A stretch of DNA of 64,000 bases from Ursus arctos. Taxonomy: Eukaryota; Chordata; Mammalia; Carnivora; Ursidae. How positions within the stretch are numbered: the stretch's first letter is position 1; the number at the start of each line of letters is the position of its first letter. Positions 48,690 through 60,960 of this stretch are shown here, one piece after another. Under the pieces are notes generated by a model. It did no database searches. It saw only the letters and a program-made list of their open reading frames with translations, and was not told the origin of the DNA. The DNA lies in assembly GCF_023065955.2 (NCBI RefSeq), contig NW_026622874.1, forward strand, positions 27,461,772-27,525,771, written 5' to 3'. A program made the position numbers and the translations under genes.

Positions 48690-48850
48690 GTGTGCCGTGC
48701 GCACGGTTCAAGACACGATCTCATTTGTGTCCCTCACAGCCTGTGGGCGATGGCTGTAAGAGTCATCCCCATCTTACAGATGAGAAAGCTTTCACACTCT
48801 GGAGGCCCAGCCGCTTGTATGGAGTCATTAAGACAGTGAGTGCAAACCCT
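48690..48850 (-). repeat. MIR relic
   Basis: 'ccccatcttacagatgagaaagc' and 'ccagccgcttgtatggagtc' in antisense MIR order. Confidence 0.55.
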
Positions 48851-50272
48851 GGGAGATGAACGGACTTCGCAGCCTGTTTTCCTCTACAGCCACATTTCAT
48901 TTCCTCTACATCGTCCGTCACATCGGAACAACTAACAGACTCACCAAAGCTGGAAAGTGAATGATAGGGTCAGAATTCACTCAAGCAATTTGTCCAAGCC
49001 GATGGAAATAAAACCTTGGCTCTGTTTGTTGGCATTCTGTTGCTCGAGAAATTCATAGATTCCTCCTGTGAACTTGCCCTTTAGAACATCACGGAGCAAA
49101 GCTGATGAAGTCCTTGTTCTCATCTGAAGGCACATGCATTTGGAAATATCCTATGGCATATGTGGGTCGGGAGCTTTATAAGCGAGGACGTGTCTGGTTT
49201 TCTAGTGAAGTCAGAGGCAAAACTTTCATTACAGATTTTGGTAGGGTTGTGGCAGGGATTGATCTGTGGTCACGTTGAGGAGACGGCCAGCTGCAATGGG
49301 AACATCGGCCCAAGAATGCCTTTGGAAATTAAACATTGTAATGAAAACATTCTTTTGAAGGCAGATTTCCAGGTGTGCTGTAAACTGTTCTAAGCTATAA
49401 TTGAAATATAAAAGAATATTTCAAAAGCGGTGATCTGTTTTTTGGTGATTGTTTTGCTAATCCTGAAATCCTAGCACGAATTAATGTAAAGACAGGATTG
49501 GATGCATAAAAGTGCCTGTTGTAATCATTTAGCACGTTGTTCAAAACTGAACTGGTTGAGGCTTCAAGTCTAAGGGTGAAAATCTCACTTTCATCTCTCA
49601 AATCCCACCATAATCTGCCAAGAACAGCCACCAGGGGCTCCTGTGGCAGCTGTGGAGACATCCTCCCATTCTCAAAGCTTGAGGTGGGGGAGAGATTGGC
49701 GGCAGTTCGTGTATAATGAAGTGGCAGAGGCCGATGTTTTTCAAAGCGCTTCACGAAGACTCAGAACGAGTGAATCAGTTTTCTGTTAAACTCTGGTACC
49801 ATGTGTGGAAGTCGTCTGAGATGGGGAAGGCTTCAGTTGGCAGGAGGTTTTGTCTTAGTTGAGTAATAAGTTATTTTGCAGCAGGTGCAAGAACTATGTT
49901 TGCCTTTGCCAGCGTGTTCCACGTGAGAGCGGGAGGCATTCCGAAGGCACGGGAAAGTCAGCCTTGGGAGTGTAGGAGGAAAGCCAACACTGCCCCCACC
50001 CTGCACCCACCCCCCCTTAACCTAACAGAGGCACGTCAGGATCCACACGGACAAGCAGTAACCGTGGGTACAAATACTGCATCGGATACTCCGTGTAGAT
50101 CGAGGCACGTGGTTTCTTTGAGCTTGTCCCAAAGTTAGAAAGTACAAGCTGGATCCTGGTGTTTGAGCTGGGAAACCAAATGTGACATGAGGTGCTGGAG
50201 TCTTATTTTCCTGTGCAGTCATGGGATACCCCTTATGAGCAGAAACTGATGCTATTTTCCCCTTTTATCCAG

Positions 50273-50442
50273 ACACACTACTTCGGCCTCTGGTTTCTCA
50301 GCAAGAGCCAGCAAGCACGATGGGTGGAGCTGGAGAAACCTCTGAAGAAACATCTGGACAAATTTGCTAATGAGCCTCTGCTTTTCTTCGGAGTCATGTT
50401 CTATGTGCCAAATGTGTCATGGCTTCAGCAAGAGGCCACAAG
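50273..50442 (+). CDS. PTPN14: PTPN14 exon 3, residues 59-114 plus first two bases of codon 115
   Basis: The acceptor is a clean pyrimidine tract plus ATCCAG ending at 50272; the donor is ACAAG|GTAGGT at 50443. The 170 bases read [17 protein letters not shown], then on to [18 protein letters not shown], with codon 115 (Arg) split in phase 2. The sequence continues the FERM F1 lobe directly from exon 2 ([11 protein letters not shown]). It agrees with PTPN14 and differs clearly from PTPN21, which has a YFSLWYYNKQNQRRW-type sequence here. No disabling change is seen. The next exon, expected to begin with the last base of the Arg codon and then YQYY, was not found in the 13.5 kb that follow. Confidence 0.95.
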
Positions 50443-52100
50443 GTAGGTGCATTTTTTCCCCCGTGTTCTGTATAAGGGTGTGGATTCACTGCGGGGCTTC
50501 AGATGAAGTCGGTGAGCAGGTTGATGCAGGGGTGTGTATGTGCAGGTGTGGGTAGTGGGGGACAGGGTGGAGCAGTTGGGGGTTGTTTACCGGTTGCTTT
50601 GCAGCTTTAGAATTGTGGTTTGAATCCGTGGTGCTCATCACCCTGGGGGTTCCCTGTGGTGCTAATAAGGTCGCAGTGATCCTGAGGCAGTCGAATATGG
50701 TGTCTAGCAGCCGAGAAGTTGGAGACTGGGGGTCAAATGGATGTGCCAGAATTTAATAAAGAATTAACCACCTCATACTTGTTTGGTCTACTCTTTCCCT
50801 TAAAATGCTCCCAAGCAAAATGTGGCATCAGACTTGGATTTGAGGATTGAGAAGGTAACTAAAGATGGGAACAGAGTTGAGGAGAACATTGAGAGGGCGA
50901 GAGTTTTGCTTGTCCTTGGTCACAGACGAAGGGACAGGAAGCCATCAGTAGAGAGGAGACCTGAGATTGGTCCTCCCCTCCCACTCATTGGCTATTTTGC
51001 CTGGAAGAAACCGCCTGCCATCTTTGAAATGATATTTTCCCCTCATCTGTAAAGTGAGGGATTTGCATACGTTTCTCAAGTTCTGCTAAGTCGGCTGTGC
51101 CATGAATGAAACCGTATTGGTTGGTGTTAGTACGGCTCACTTATTGGTAAGAGTTTTCCACTAAAATATGCAGAGGGGGCACATCTCCTCATCAAATGGT
51201 TCTTTCTGGTAATAAAGGGAATTAAATTAACCTTCTCTTTTTCACCTTTTACTTGGATAATGGTATTCAGGGTACCTGGGGAGCAATACCAGTGACATAC
51301 TGAGAAGGAGCAGTGTGGTCCTTGACTACGGCATGTGTAGTTGCTTAGATTTTGAACTTTTAAAATAAGGATGCACTTAAAATTTTTGTATACATTTTAC
51401 AGTGATAATTTCCATCTTCTTCTTCTTCTTCTTTTTTTTTAATCAAAATCTTTTGTTAACTGGGTGGTATTTCTGTCAGCAGAGGCCATAGTTCACAGCC
51501 TGACCCAGAAAACCCGTGTTCGGTCTTCCAGGTGTCATTCGTTTGAAGCACTTGGGTGGCTGTGGTGCACCATTTTCAAGTTTGTTCACTTACGTAGGTT
51601 CCTTTCTGTGCGAGAAGTCATTAACTCCTCAGAATGGGACAGTTTTCCCTGGCCTCTGAATCCTCCCGAGCACTTTACACAGGGTCGGGAACATGGCTTT
51701 AGGCTATTAAGTCCTTGCCGATTCGTGGCTCTCAGGCTATGAAATGCAAGGCAGTGGGTAACAAGGTGAAACATGGACTGTAAGTTAACGCATGTCGGGC
51801 CAAGTTCAGTCTGAAAGAAAAGATGAGGTGTTGCTACTCTGGACAGACTTACGCGGGAAGTCAGCTGAAGTAACGGGTGAGGGACTCCGCAGTTGTGCTT
51901 TATGACGTTAAAACAGGTTGGTTAAGCTTAGAAAAATGAAGACTTGCAAGAGTGCAGTAGCTGCCTCTGGAAATTCGAAGACTCTTGTGGGGAGGGAATT
52001 CTGTGTTAGCTCTGGAGCGCAAAATTCGGGCCCGTAATAACTGAAGTGCAAGGACTTGAAAGACTTTGGTTATTTGACTCAACGCAGGAACACTGTTTCT

Positions 52101-52290
52101 GGGTTTTTTTTCTTTTTTAAGATTTTATTTGTTTATTTGAGAGATAGACAGAAAGAGCAGGAGCGGGGAAGAGAGGGAGAAGCAGACTCCTCACTGAGCA
52201 GGGAGCCCCATGCAGGGCTCGATCCCAGGACACCAGGATATGACCCGAGCCAAAGGCAGATGCTCAACAGACTGAGACATGCAGGCGCCC
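52101..52290 (-). repeat. CAN-SINE, older subfamily
   Basis: 'aagattttatttgtttatttgag' to 'gactgagacatgcaggcgccc'. Exact target duplication caggaacactgtttct at 52085-52100 and 52291-52306. Confidence 0.95.
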
Positions 52291-52436
52291 CAGGAACACT
52301 GTTTCTAATAATTAAAGCCATAAAAAGGTGGAACAAGCAGACTTATAAAAGAGTGAGCACCCTGGTTCCTGGAGGTGCTGTGGGGTGGAATCTTGGAGAG
52401 GAGACCGCCATATTGCGTAGGGGGTTGGACTAGATC

Positions 52437-52620
52437 AGTAGTTCTCAAACAGACCAGGGCCTGCTGTATCACAGTTACCTGGAGCATTGACTGTAAGTGT
52501 GATTCTCGGGCTGTAACAGAAGTCTGAATTGGAATGTGTAGGCCTGGGGATCAGGAGAGTAAATTGTTTAAACAATATTCTTCTGGTGCTTCTGATATTC
52601 ATCCAGAATTACCGGTATTA
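52437..52620 (+). mobile_element. MER5A-like hAT relic
   Basis: 'cagtagttctcaaacagacc', 'tcacagttacctggagc' and 'ttcttctggtgcttctgat' follow the MER5A pattern. Confidence 0.55.
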
Positions 52621-55600
52621 CCGGTATTACCAAATGAGTTAACCTCCGAAGCTCTTGACAGTTTTAGATTTTCCAGGTAAGTAGACTTCATGCCAGATCA
52701 TTTGACTGTCAGTGTGTGGATTCACAAGTGACACAGCAAGTGTTTAAATCTCAAATTGATGCACGGAGTGAGATTTATGATGGCAGGGGTTATTGAGACT
52801 GGAGATCAGGAAGGACCTCTTTCCTTCTTCTTTAGAATTTCTTTTTTGCTCATTCCGTTTGGTTCATTTCAGATGAGTTTTGATAAGGAGTGAATGAAAT
52901 CTTTTCCAACCCAGGATTTTGACGCAAAGTCTGTTACTGTCCTTTGAGCAGAAAAACTAACAAAGAAAATAAAACTTGAAGGATGTTTTTAGACTTACAC
53001 ATGGAACTAAACTTTAAGACATAGTACTCTCTTTATGGCAAAGGATGTTTAAAGTTAGGAGCTCGGTTAACGTGAGGCGTTGTGGGTTTTTGTTTGTTTG
53101 GATTATTTTTGGATTATTGTTGAGAGATTTTTGTTGCTCCAAGGAGCCCCAAAACTGGAATGTTCCAAGGGATGTCAGAGCAAGTGAAAGACTTTAGCTG
53201 GGAAGATGAGGAGATAAGAGAGAAAAGTGTTGTTAAGTATAGAAAGGAAAATGGATGGAGAAAGGAGAGAGAGAGGAAAATGGCATATACTTGGGAAGTG
53301 ACCCAGTGTGATTCATGAGACGTTCCCTGGGTCGTGGGCATATAGACTAGATAAGAGTACAAAGGAGACCTGGTTTGGATGGAATGCCATTTTAAAATGC
53401 TCAAGGGTTGCTGGGTTTGGTGTTAGAGACCAATAAATGAGCTGAACTCTAGGTGAAGAATGCTGCTAGTGGTCATTAGGAGCCTTTGGGAATCTGAGCC
53501 TTCTTGGGAGGTTCTAGAAGTATCGGGGTCCGAACTGAACACTGAAACCGTCTTCCAGGCAGAGCAGCCAAGGAAGAAGCAGTGGTGGTAGGGCAGGATT
53601 CCAGAGGAATGTTTCACAGAAGGCTCCGACAGCATTCATTAGGAGCGGGTTAGTGACTCACTCTTCAGCCATTCGCTGCTATCTTAGTTACCAGGCATCT
53701 CAGGTGGAGCCATGCTTTGGCGTCTCTGAGAGCACCTGGAATCTGCCACTCTGACACACAAAAAAACAGTTAGTCTTTGTGATGCCCTGCAGAGTAAGAT
53801 ATTTGCATAGATTAGAAATAGGAATCTGTCTTTTACTGTGGGCAACCCGTTGGAGGAAGCAGCCATTCAACCATCTGTGCTTAAAAAATAAGCCTTTGTC
53901 CGGAGCCAACCAAACTTGTTTTCACCCAACACATGTTTGCAATGGTTTGGCTGCTTCTATCTGAGAATAAAACAGGCTCTATAACATTAGTAGGGCTCAG
54001 CCATTTCTTTCTGAATAAGGACAAAGAGTTTAGAATGAGTACTCTAGTTGTTTTGGGGGGTGATTGTGAACCCACATGTATCAAGACACATAGCAGTGGA
54101 AGGAGGGTGTATTTAAAAGTTGTGTATTTCATCTCTTGTCCCCAGACAATCCGACCCTTGAAAACTTGCAGGGACTTAATAGAATACTAGGAACAGCAGA
54201 ACAGAAATTTGAGAATGATGTGGATTGTGAACTCTCTCAGAAAGTGATCGACTTTATTAAAATGATCAGGTCCAGATTTTTTAAATTAGAAAATGGAAAA
54301 TTATCAAGTCCAGATTTTTAGAATTAGAACACTGGGAAGCTCTGCTCTTTTTGACATTCATTTTGAATGTACTGTGTTTCCTCTCACCTCCTGGATATGG
54401 TTTTTGAAGAACAAACCTCTTCATCAGAGAAGAAACTCTGCCAAGATGCTATGATCGAGTTGGAGAAGAAATGGACAATTCAGGTTCTCCCTTGAGGTGA
54501 TAATTGAATAAGAAGATAAAAGATATCAAAAGGAGAATACACACACAGGAGTCCACATGGAAGGAGAAAAAAAAATCTCTTGATATTCTTACGGAAGTGC
54601 GAAAAAGCTGATACAAAGAACACACTAGTAGACAGATGGACGATGAGTCATGAAACCATAGGAATTAAAGAGATTAAGACCAGGGTTTGTTAACCCCACT
54701 CCAAACTGTAAGATGCATTACCTTGGGGCTTTGAAAATGTCAGTTTTCCTACTTTGGTTAAAATGACTCAAGGGATGGGGCCACCATCATTTTTTCCACG
54801 TTGCTTTCCTTCTCTCCTGTTCCTTTTTGCCAGCTTCTCTGTTCAGCAGAGGGACTCTTGCTGGCCATTCCTCTTTCCCCGTTATGTTCTCCTCCTGACT
54901 CTCAAAGGAAAGATTTTTGCCATGTGTTTTAATGATTTACATAGCAACGGGCTCAGTATAAACACGGGGGTGTTCAGATTTTTCTGGACATAGAGAGAAA
55001 AAAGATGGTTGGTGAGAGGTGGAGAAATCCTCCGTCAAACAGAAGGGTACTTAATAATAGCAAGGGGAAGCCAGAAAGCTGCTGGCCCAGGTCACTGCTT
55101 TTAGTTTAGGGCTGGGGTTTTTCCAAGTCTTTCTCCAGTGAGGAAGTTCCTCTTTAGTTTTTTCAATAGTAAAGAGAACATTTGGAAAAGAGCAATTTTT
55201 TTCAGGGTGAATTTAGGATTCGAAGAGTTAGTTACTGACCATATGCCACGGTTTCTAAAATTTTTAATTCTCGGACGTTTTCCTTTTACCAAAACTCTTT
55301 TGTCTTTGCTTCCCTCCCTGGTGAATGGTACGTATGCAAAATGCAGAGGAGCTTCTCTTGGTCCAAATGATGTCAGAGACCCTTTCCTCTTTTTCCAGGA
55401 CCAGTCTGTAGCTTGCCTGTTCGGGAGGGGCTGTCTGCCCCCCTAGTTGCGAGTGCTGTGCAGAAGCAAAGCCCCCGCGCTAGCCAGCACCGTCGCGCCC
55501 CTTGCCGAGGACAGTCTTAGCACATCTGGTACATCTGGCGGCCGCTCCAGGGCTGTGGGCCCTGTTCTGAGCTCCTTCTATCGAGTGGGTGCTTCCTCTG

Positions 55601-55765
55601 TTTTCTGCACTTCTCGGCCTCCGTGGGTCTCCCTCCTTTTTAGGCTCACAGTTCATCTCTCTACCTCCCACCTTCTCTCAAGTACTGGACGATGAGGCTG
55701 AATTCTAGCCTGGGAGGTGCACCTGCCAGTTATTATCAGGAGGACTTAAAAAGTACTTCATCTCA

Positions 55766-55965
55766 GGGGCGCCTGGGTGGCACAGCGGTTAAGCGCCTGC
55801 CTTCAGCTCAGGGCGTGATCCTGGCGTTATGGGATCGAGCCCCACATCAGGCTCCTCCGCTATGAGCCTGCTTCTTCCTCTCCCGCTCCCCCTGCTTGTG
55901 TTCCCTCTCTCGCTGCCTGTCTCTATCTCTGTCAAATAAACAAATAAAATCTTAAAAAAAAAAAA
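55766..55965 (+). repeat. CAN-SINE, young subfamily
   Basis: Complete, with exact target duplication aaaaagtacttcatctc at 55748-55764 and 55966-55982. Confidence 0.95.
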
Positions 55966-56984
55966 AAAAAGTACTTCATCTCTGCTTGGGCCCGTGTCGG
56001 GTTCTATGTTAAATGAAGTTCCTTTCTGGGAAGAACTTACTGGACAGGGTGTCATCTCACTAACTGGGAATAAATGCCCACATTGAAAACCGCACTGTTG
56101 AGGTATAAAGAGGGTGGGTGCATTTTTTGGTGATGGTGAGCGATAAGGAAGTTAGGTTATTACCTGTATAGACTACGATGGGGGCTCTTTTCCTCCAGTT
56201 ACGTATTTGGGCCTATGGCATATGGATGGCAAAGCCAGATTAGATGAATCCTTACATCCTCTTGAAGGCCAGAACGGTGTTTTGGTTTTTTTTGTTGTTG
56301 TTTTTGTGTGTTTTTTGTTTTGTTTTGTTTTTAAACTAGGTTTCAGGAAGTCGTTCCAGTGACCTTACAAAAGCTTTCTTCACCTCTCCTTTCTTGTAAA
56401 TACCGATGCTTCCCCCCCACCCCAGTAGGCTCTTGCAATGTGCCTTGCGTGCTATTGTAAACAAGTCAGCGTTCAACCAATGTTTAAAGTGTCTCTTTTA
56501 AAAGCTCTGATTATGGTAATGTTTCCATTTCCTTTTACAACACCATTTATTTTGTTCCTCCGGTTCTTTGAGTTCTTTTATTATTTTGAAATGTCATTTT
56601 AATGGCTATTTAAAGTTTACCCGTGGGCTGGGAAATAGGGACTCCCTTCAACTCAGACTTAAGATTCAGCATGAGTCCCCCGTAGATAATATAATTTGCT
56701 GAGAATGGCAGCTCTTCCTCCTGGCCAGCTCCAGCTGGTGAATGGGAACTTGTTCTCTCTCTCTCTCTCTCTGTTGATGGTTGAGAATGGAGTTGTTTCT
56801 GCCAGAGATTTTAGATATTTTAAGATGCTGTAGTTCCTGGGATTTAACCTGGAACGTTATTCTGGGTGGGTAATGTATTGTTTGATGCAAGGAGAGGAAA
56901 ATGTCTATGAAGAGCAGAGCGGTCTCCAGGGGAAGAACTCCCGAAAAGAAGATTAGCTGATGATAATGTTAGTTGCCATTTGCA

Positions 56985-57095
56985 GTATTTTGCATTTCAG
57001 CCATTATTAAGCACCTGTTTTGTGTCAGGCATTTTGCTAGGCAGAGGGAGTGTAAGAACGTACACATCTCCAAGATCCCCCTCTTCTGCAAAGAG
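56985..57095 (-). repeat. L2/MIR-type relic
   Basis: 'attattaagcacctgttttgtgtcaggcattttgc' (split) is antisense L2 3' text. Confidence 0.45.
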
Positions 57096-57116
57096 CTGTG
57101 TCTCCAAGCAGTTTTT

Positions 57117-57312
57117 TTTTTTTTTTAAAGATTTTATTTATTTATTCGACAGAGATAGAGACAGCCAGCGAGAGAGGGAACACAGCAGGGGAGTGGGAGA
57201 GGAAGAAGCAGGCTCATAGCGGAGGAGCCTGATGCGGGGCTCGATCCCAGAACGCCGGGATCACGCCCTGAGCCGAAGGCAGACGCTTAACCGCTGTGCC
57301 ACCCAGGCGCCC
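57117..57312 (-). repeat. CAN-SINE, young subfamily, left member of inverted pair
   Basis: Complete, with target duplication ctccaagcagttttt at 57102-57116 and 57313-57327. Confidence 0.95.
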
Positions 57313-57388
57313 CTCCAAGCAGTTTTTATTTCATTTCCATGGATGTGATTTATAGCTCTTTGAGTCTGTCCTTAAAACTGACGCTGCT

Positions 57389-57581
57389 CGGGGCGCCTGG
57401 GTGGCGCAGCGGTTAGGCATCTGCCTTCGGCTCAGGGCGTGATCCTGGCGTTATGGGATCGAGCCCCACATCAGGCTCTTCCACTATGAGCCTGCTTCTT
57501 CCTCTCCCACTCCCCCTGCTTGTGTTCCCTCTCTCGCTGGCTGTCTCTATTTCTGTCAAATAAATAAATAAAATCTTTAAA

Positions 57582-57612
<31 letters not shown>

Positions 57613-57616
57613 CAAA
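57389..57616 (+). repeat. CAN-SINE, young subfamily, right member of inverted pair
   Basis: Complete, with an (AAAAC)n-expanded tail at about 57585-57613. Target duplication aaaactgacgctgct / aaaactgatgctgct at 57374-57388 and 57617-57631. Confidence 0.95.
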
Positions 57617-58599
57617 AAAAACTGATGCTGCTGAGCCTGCTTGCTTCCCGGAGAAGGCTTTTCCACTGTTCTGGAGAAACCCAGAGAGCCCGGCAGGTGT
57701 CTTACACAGGCCAGCTTCATGGTCCTGTGACCTGTGCAGTTAGTGGCACAGCTCCAAGCTCAGAAAGGCCCTGCACTTGGCTGAATGCTCTGCTGCGGCC
57801 CTCTTGAAATTCTTAATAATTTTTGAACCATGGACCCTGTGTTTTTATTTTTCTCTAGACTCTGAATTATGTTGCCAGTCCTGCCCAGGAGAGCCTCCTA
57901 CTTCCATCTTGGTTCATTCCCTTCTTCTTGTTTTGATGTCATCTTAGGATTTGCTCTCAGTTATAGGTGGGTCTGAGTCCACTGTTATGGGTGTGATCAA
58001 AGAGAAAAAGTAAATAAATAAATGTAAAAAAAAAAACCTGCCATGGAACAAAAATAAAAGTTTCGCTATCTATGCAAATATGAAAATAAAAACGTGGCCC
58101 TGGTAAGCATTTCTCCTCCTGGACCTGACTCACGGGAAAATCCTGCATGGTCCGGGAGCTGTTATAAAATCAATTTAATTTCCTTTAGGGAAGCTGATTG
58201 ATTACTGTATCTCATTCCTCAACTAGGATTTCTTCATATTTTACTGTGAAGAGGAATCTGCGAAGTTTCTGTGTTTCTTAATTAAATCAAGGGTACACCT
58301 TAGCCCCTACTTGCTCAAGTCTTCCAAATGCACGGGGGGGCTTCTTGTCCCACTCCCTAACCCCCCTGCTCCAGGAAAAAGATACAGCGTGCAAGACATG
58401 CAGGGAAGTTGTTAGCTGTCTAAGCAATCTACTGCCATTAGAACAACAAAGTATAAACAAATAAAGTAACTTCTCTTTTATATTCTTTCCCTTTAAGGGA
58501 GAGAAAGCAAATAGTAATACAAATTAAGTATATTTTAGTAATATCACTTGACATTATTATTCATTGTAGGTGTCGTAATGCATGGAAAAATAAGAATTT

Positions 58600-58764
58600 A
58601 TTTTTTTAAAAAAAGATTTTGTTTATTAGAGAGAGTGCACCAGCAGTGGGGGGGGGGGGGCAGAGGGAGAGGGAGAAGCAGGCTCAGGGCTCAACTTCAG
58701 GACCCCGGGATCATGACCTGAGCTGAAGGCAGACGCTTAACTGACTGAGTCACCCAGGCGCCCC
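58600..58764 (-). repeat. CAN-SINE, older, internally deleted
   Basis: 'aaagattttgtttattagag', a G run near 58650, and 'gactgagtcacccaggcgcccc'. About 30 bases of the middle are missing. Confidence 0.88.
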
Positions 58765-59834
58765 AAAAAATGAGCTTTTAAAAGGAAATACATTGCAAGT
58801 GTCATTCATATTTCAAAGGAAGCTCTGACATTTGATTTTTACCCTTTGTAAAGCAAGATCTGCTTCTGTATGTCTTAATCATGAGTAAAGCAGAGTTTCC
58901 CCCAAATAGGTGAAGTGGTATACCTCAAAAAGGCTTTGCTTTTAAAGTGTTAAAATGATCTCATTTGTCATCCTATGGTTAGTGTGTATTTACCGGGATT
59001 TGATGATCTATCCTGAATTTTTTAGAAGCAAGCAAATACCGTGTTCCTGTGAAGCCATTTTGAAAGTTACTTAATTTCTTAAGGGTAATATTTGCGGTCT
59101 TTGTGTATTTCTTGATTTCCAAAGATAAATTTCTTCATTTGTTCATTCGCTTAGTCGTGGATTCCAAATAGTTCTTTATCAGAGTTACATTGCAGAAGAC
59201 TGAGAATGATTCCACATTTGACCCAGGGAATATCAAAGATTGAGAATAGAGCATGGACTCAAATTTTCGCATATTCTGTTTTTTCAAAAGCTGAATAGAA
59301 CATGATGATCCCACACAGCAGTGTTTACCTGCAGCTGAGGGGTGGAGAGAGGGGAAAACAAACAGAAGCTGTGGGAAGAGCTGTTCGGTCATGTCAAAGC
59401 ATGCCAGTGATGCTTTATGAATTTTTTAAAGACATCCACTTCCTTATGAAGGATCCTTAGGATTTGTAGGGGTATCATTATAATGGGTGGGATTGCCAGT
59501 GGTGTGTTAGTTTCAAAATGGGTTTTTGAGAATCTTGGGAGGAGAGGGAAACACAGGGAGTAAAGGTTTTAGAATGCTTTGTTCTACCTTTTTCCTGAAA
59601 TCGAAGGGCTGGGACCTTTGGTTGGGGTTGAATGGGTGTGGAAGGGGAAAGAAGTCACAGATGTTGTGTTTTCACACATCACAGAGACCCACAGTGCCCA
59701 GGCAGCGGCAGGATCTGGAAAGCACCGAATCCTTTGTTGTGCTTATGGTAGAGCTGTTGTCTGACCCCATACCTGACTTCCAGACCTCCTCTGTGGGATT
59801 CTGTGCAAGAATGTAGTCTGCATCCCATCATGTG

Positions 59835-59975
59835 GTATAATTTAATAATAGTCATAATGACGCTGGCCACCATTTATTTGCGAGGTGCTGTGCTAAGTGT
59901 CTTCAGCGAGTCTCTTTTATCGGTCCTCACCAGAACCTAGGAACGGGCACTATTACTATCCTCTGAAAAAGGATT
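59835..59975 (-). repeat. MIR relic
   Basis: 'tttatttgcgaggtgctgtgctaagtgtcttc' (split) and 'aacgggcactattactatcc' in antisense MIR order. Confidence 0.65.
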
Positions 59976-60829
59976 GTTTTTCTGGTGGAAGTTTTATGAC
60001 TAACAAGTAGAGATTTCATCCATCCAATACATTGAATCTTTTATGTTACATTGCCAGTGAAATACATCTCTCCATATGTCCCTACTCCCGAGAGTAACGG
60101 GGGGTTTAATTTCTACTGAAGTGTCAAAAAAGAAATCCAGACAGCTCACATTCCTGTGAGGTGATAGGTGGTAAACTGGTACCATGAGTGTGGATTCTGG
60201 TCTCACAGGAGGTTTTGTTTCACCTGGACCTTTTTCTTTTTTTTTTAATTAAATTTGGATGCCTTATGTATAGGCATATGCTATGTAGTTTGTCCCACCT
60301 CCTGCCCGGCCCACATTGTTACACTGGACAGCATTTACTCCTTCCTGTGACCTCACTGGTCCGGTAGGCGCATTCAGACTGTGGCCACTGTCCGTATAAC
60401 TTGAAGGACTTCTCGGTACTTGGGTCAACGCATACCTTTTTATTGGCCCAGTTGGTTTTATGCCCCTCGACATTTAACTGTCTTACCACTTTGGCCACCT
60501 ACCAGAGACTGTAGCTGGATATGGGAGGACCATTCTCCTGAAGCCCTCATTTGAAAACTTTGTTTCTGTGTAAAATCACTCCAGGAGCTAGATTACATGG
60601 CCCTGTACTTTCTGTTATGGAGATGTAGCTCAGATTTTCCAGATTTCCTCCCCTCCTTGCTTTCAGCATCTGCCTCATTCGTAAATGGTTCCATCCAGAA
60701 GGTACCAAATGTTCTGTAGGCCAAAAGAAGAAAAGTCACCAAAATCTTAAGCAAACGTGGTCTATTTGAGAAAGTATAGTTTGCCTTCTATCAGACAGAT
60801 CAAGCTTTACTAGAATCATAGTTTTCTAT

Positions 60830-60960
60830 CTAAGCACAGAACATCACACATTAGAGACCAGTTGCTTCATTTTACAGATGAAGAAACAGAACCAAGGAAG
60901 TGTAGGGACTTTGCCCATTGTCACACTTGGCCCGTTGACAGAAGCCTGACTCTTCATGAG
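60830..60960. repeat. Ancient repeat with MIR-like core
   Basis: 'cattttacagatgaagaaacagaacc' and 'gactttgcccattgtcacac' resemble the core shared by MIR and related old SINEs; family not fixed. Confidence 0.4.

Larger units (their letters stand above)
39303..50272 (+). other. PTPN14: PTPN14 intron 2 (complete, phase 0)
   Basis: This is bounded by the GTAAGA donor of exon 2 and the ATCCAG acceptor of exon 3. It holds MIRs, one L1 relic, a hAT-Charlie relic, one CAN-SINE and several simple repeats. About 44.8-48.5 and 48.9-50.2 kb carry nothing I recognise. No additional exon was supported. Confidence 0.9.

Noticed and set aside
49070..49079. GAACTTGCCC, a perfect p53 half-site (others at 5164 and 27747)
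   Set aside because: No second half-site within the usual spacing; single half-sites are expected by chance in 64 kb.
49621..49650. CCACCAGGGGC as a CTCF site
   Set aside because: One G short of the core, so positions 11-12 fail.
57413..57610. Repeated ORFs reading 'KILFIYLTEIETASERGNTSRGSGRGRSRL' at many sites
   Set aside because: They are translations of CAN-SINE copies, found wherever a young SINE occurs on the matching strand; not genes.
6691..58764. SINE arrays as a CRISPR-like or tandem array, or true tRNA genes
   Set aside because: The elements are dispersed, flanked by their own target duplications and diverge individually; their tRNA-like heads lack the full cloverleaf.
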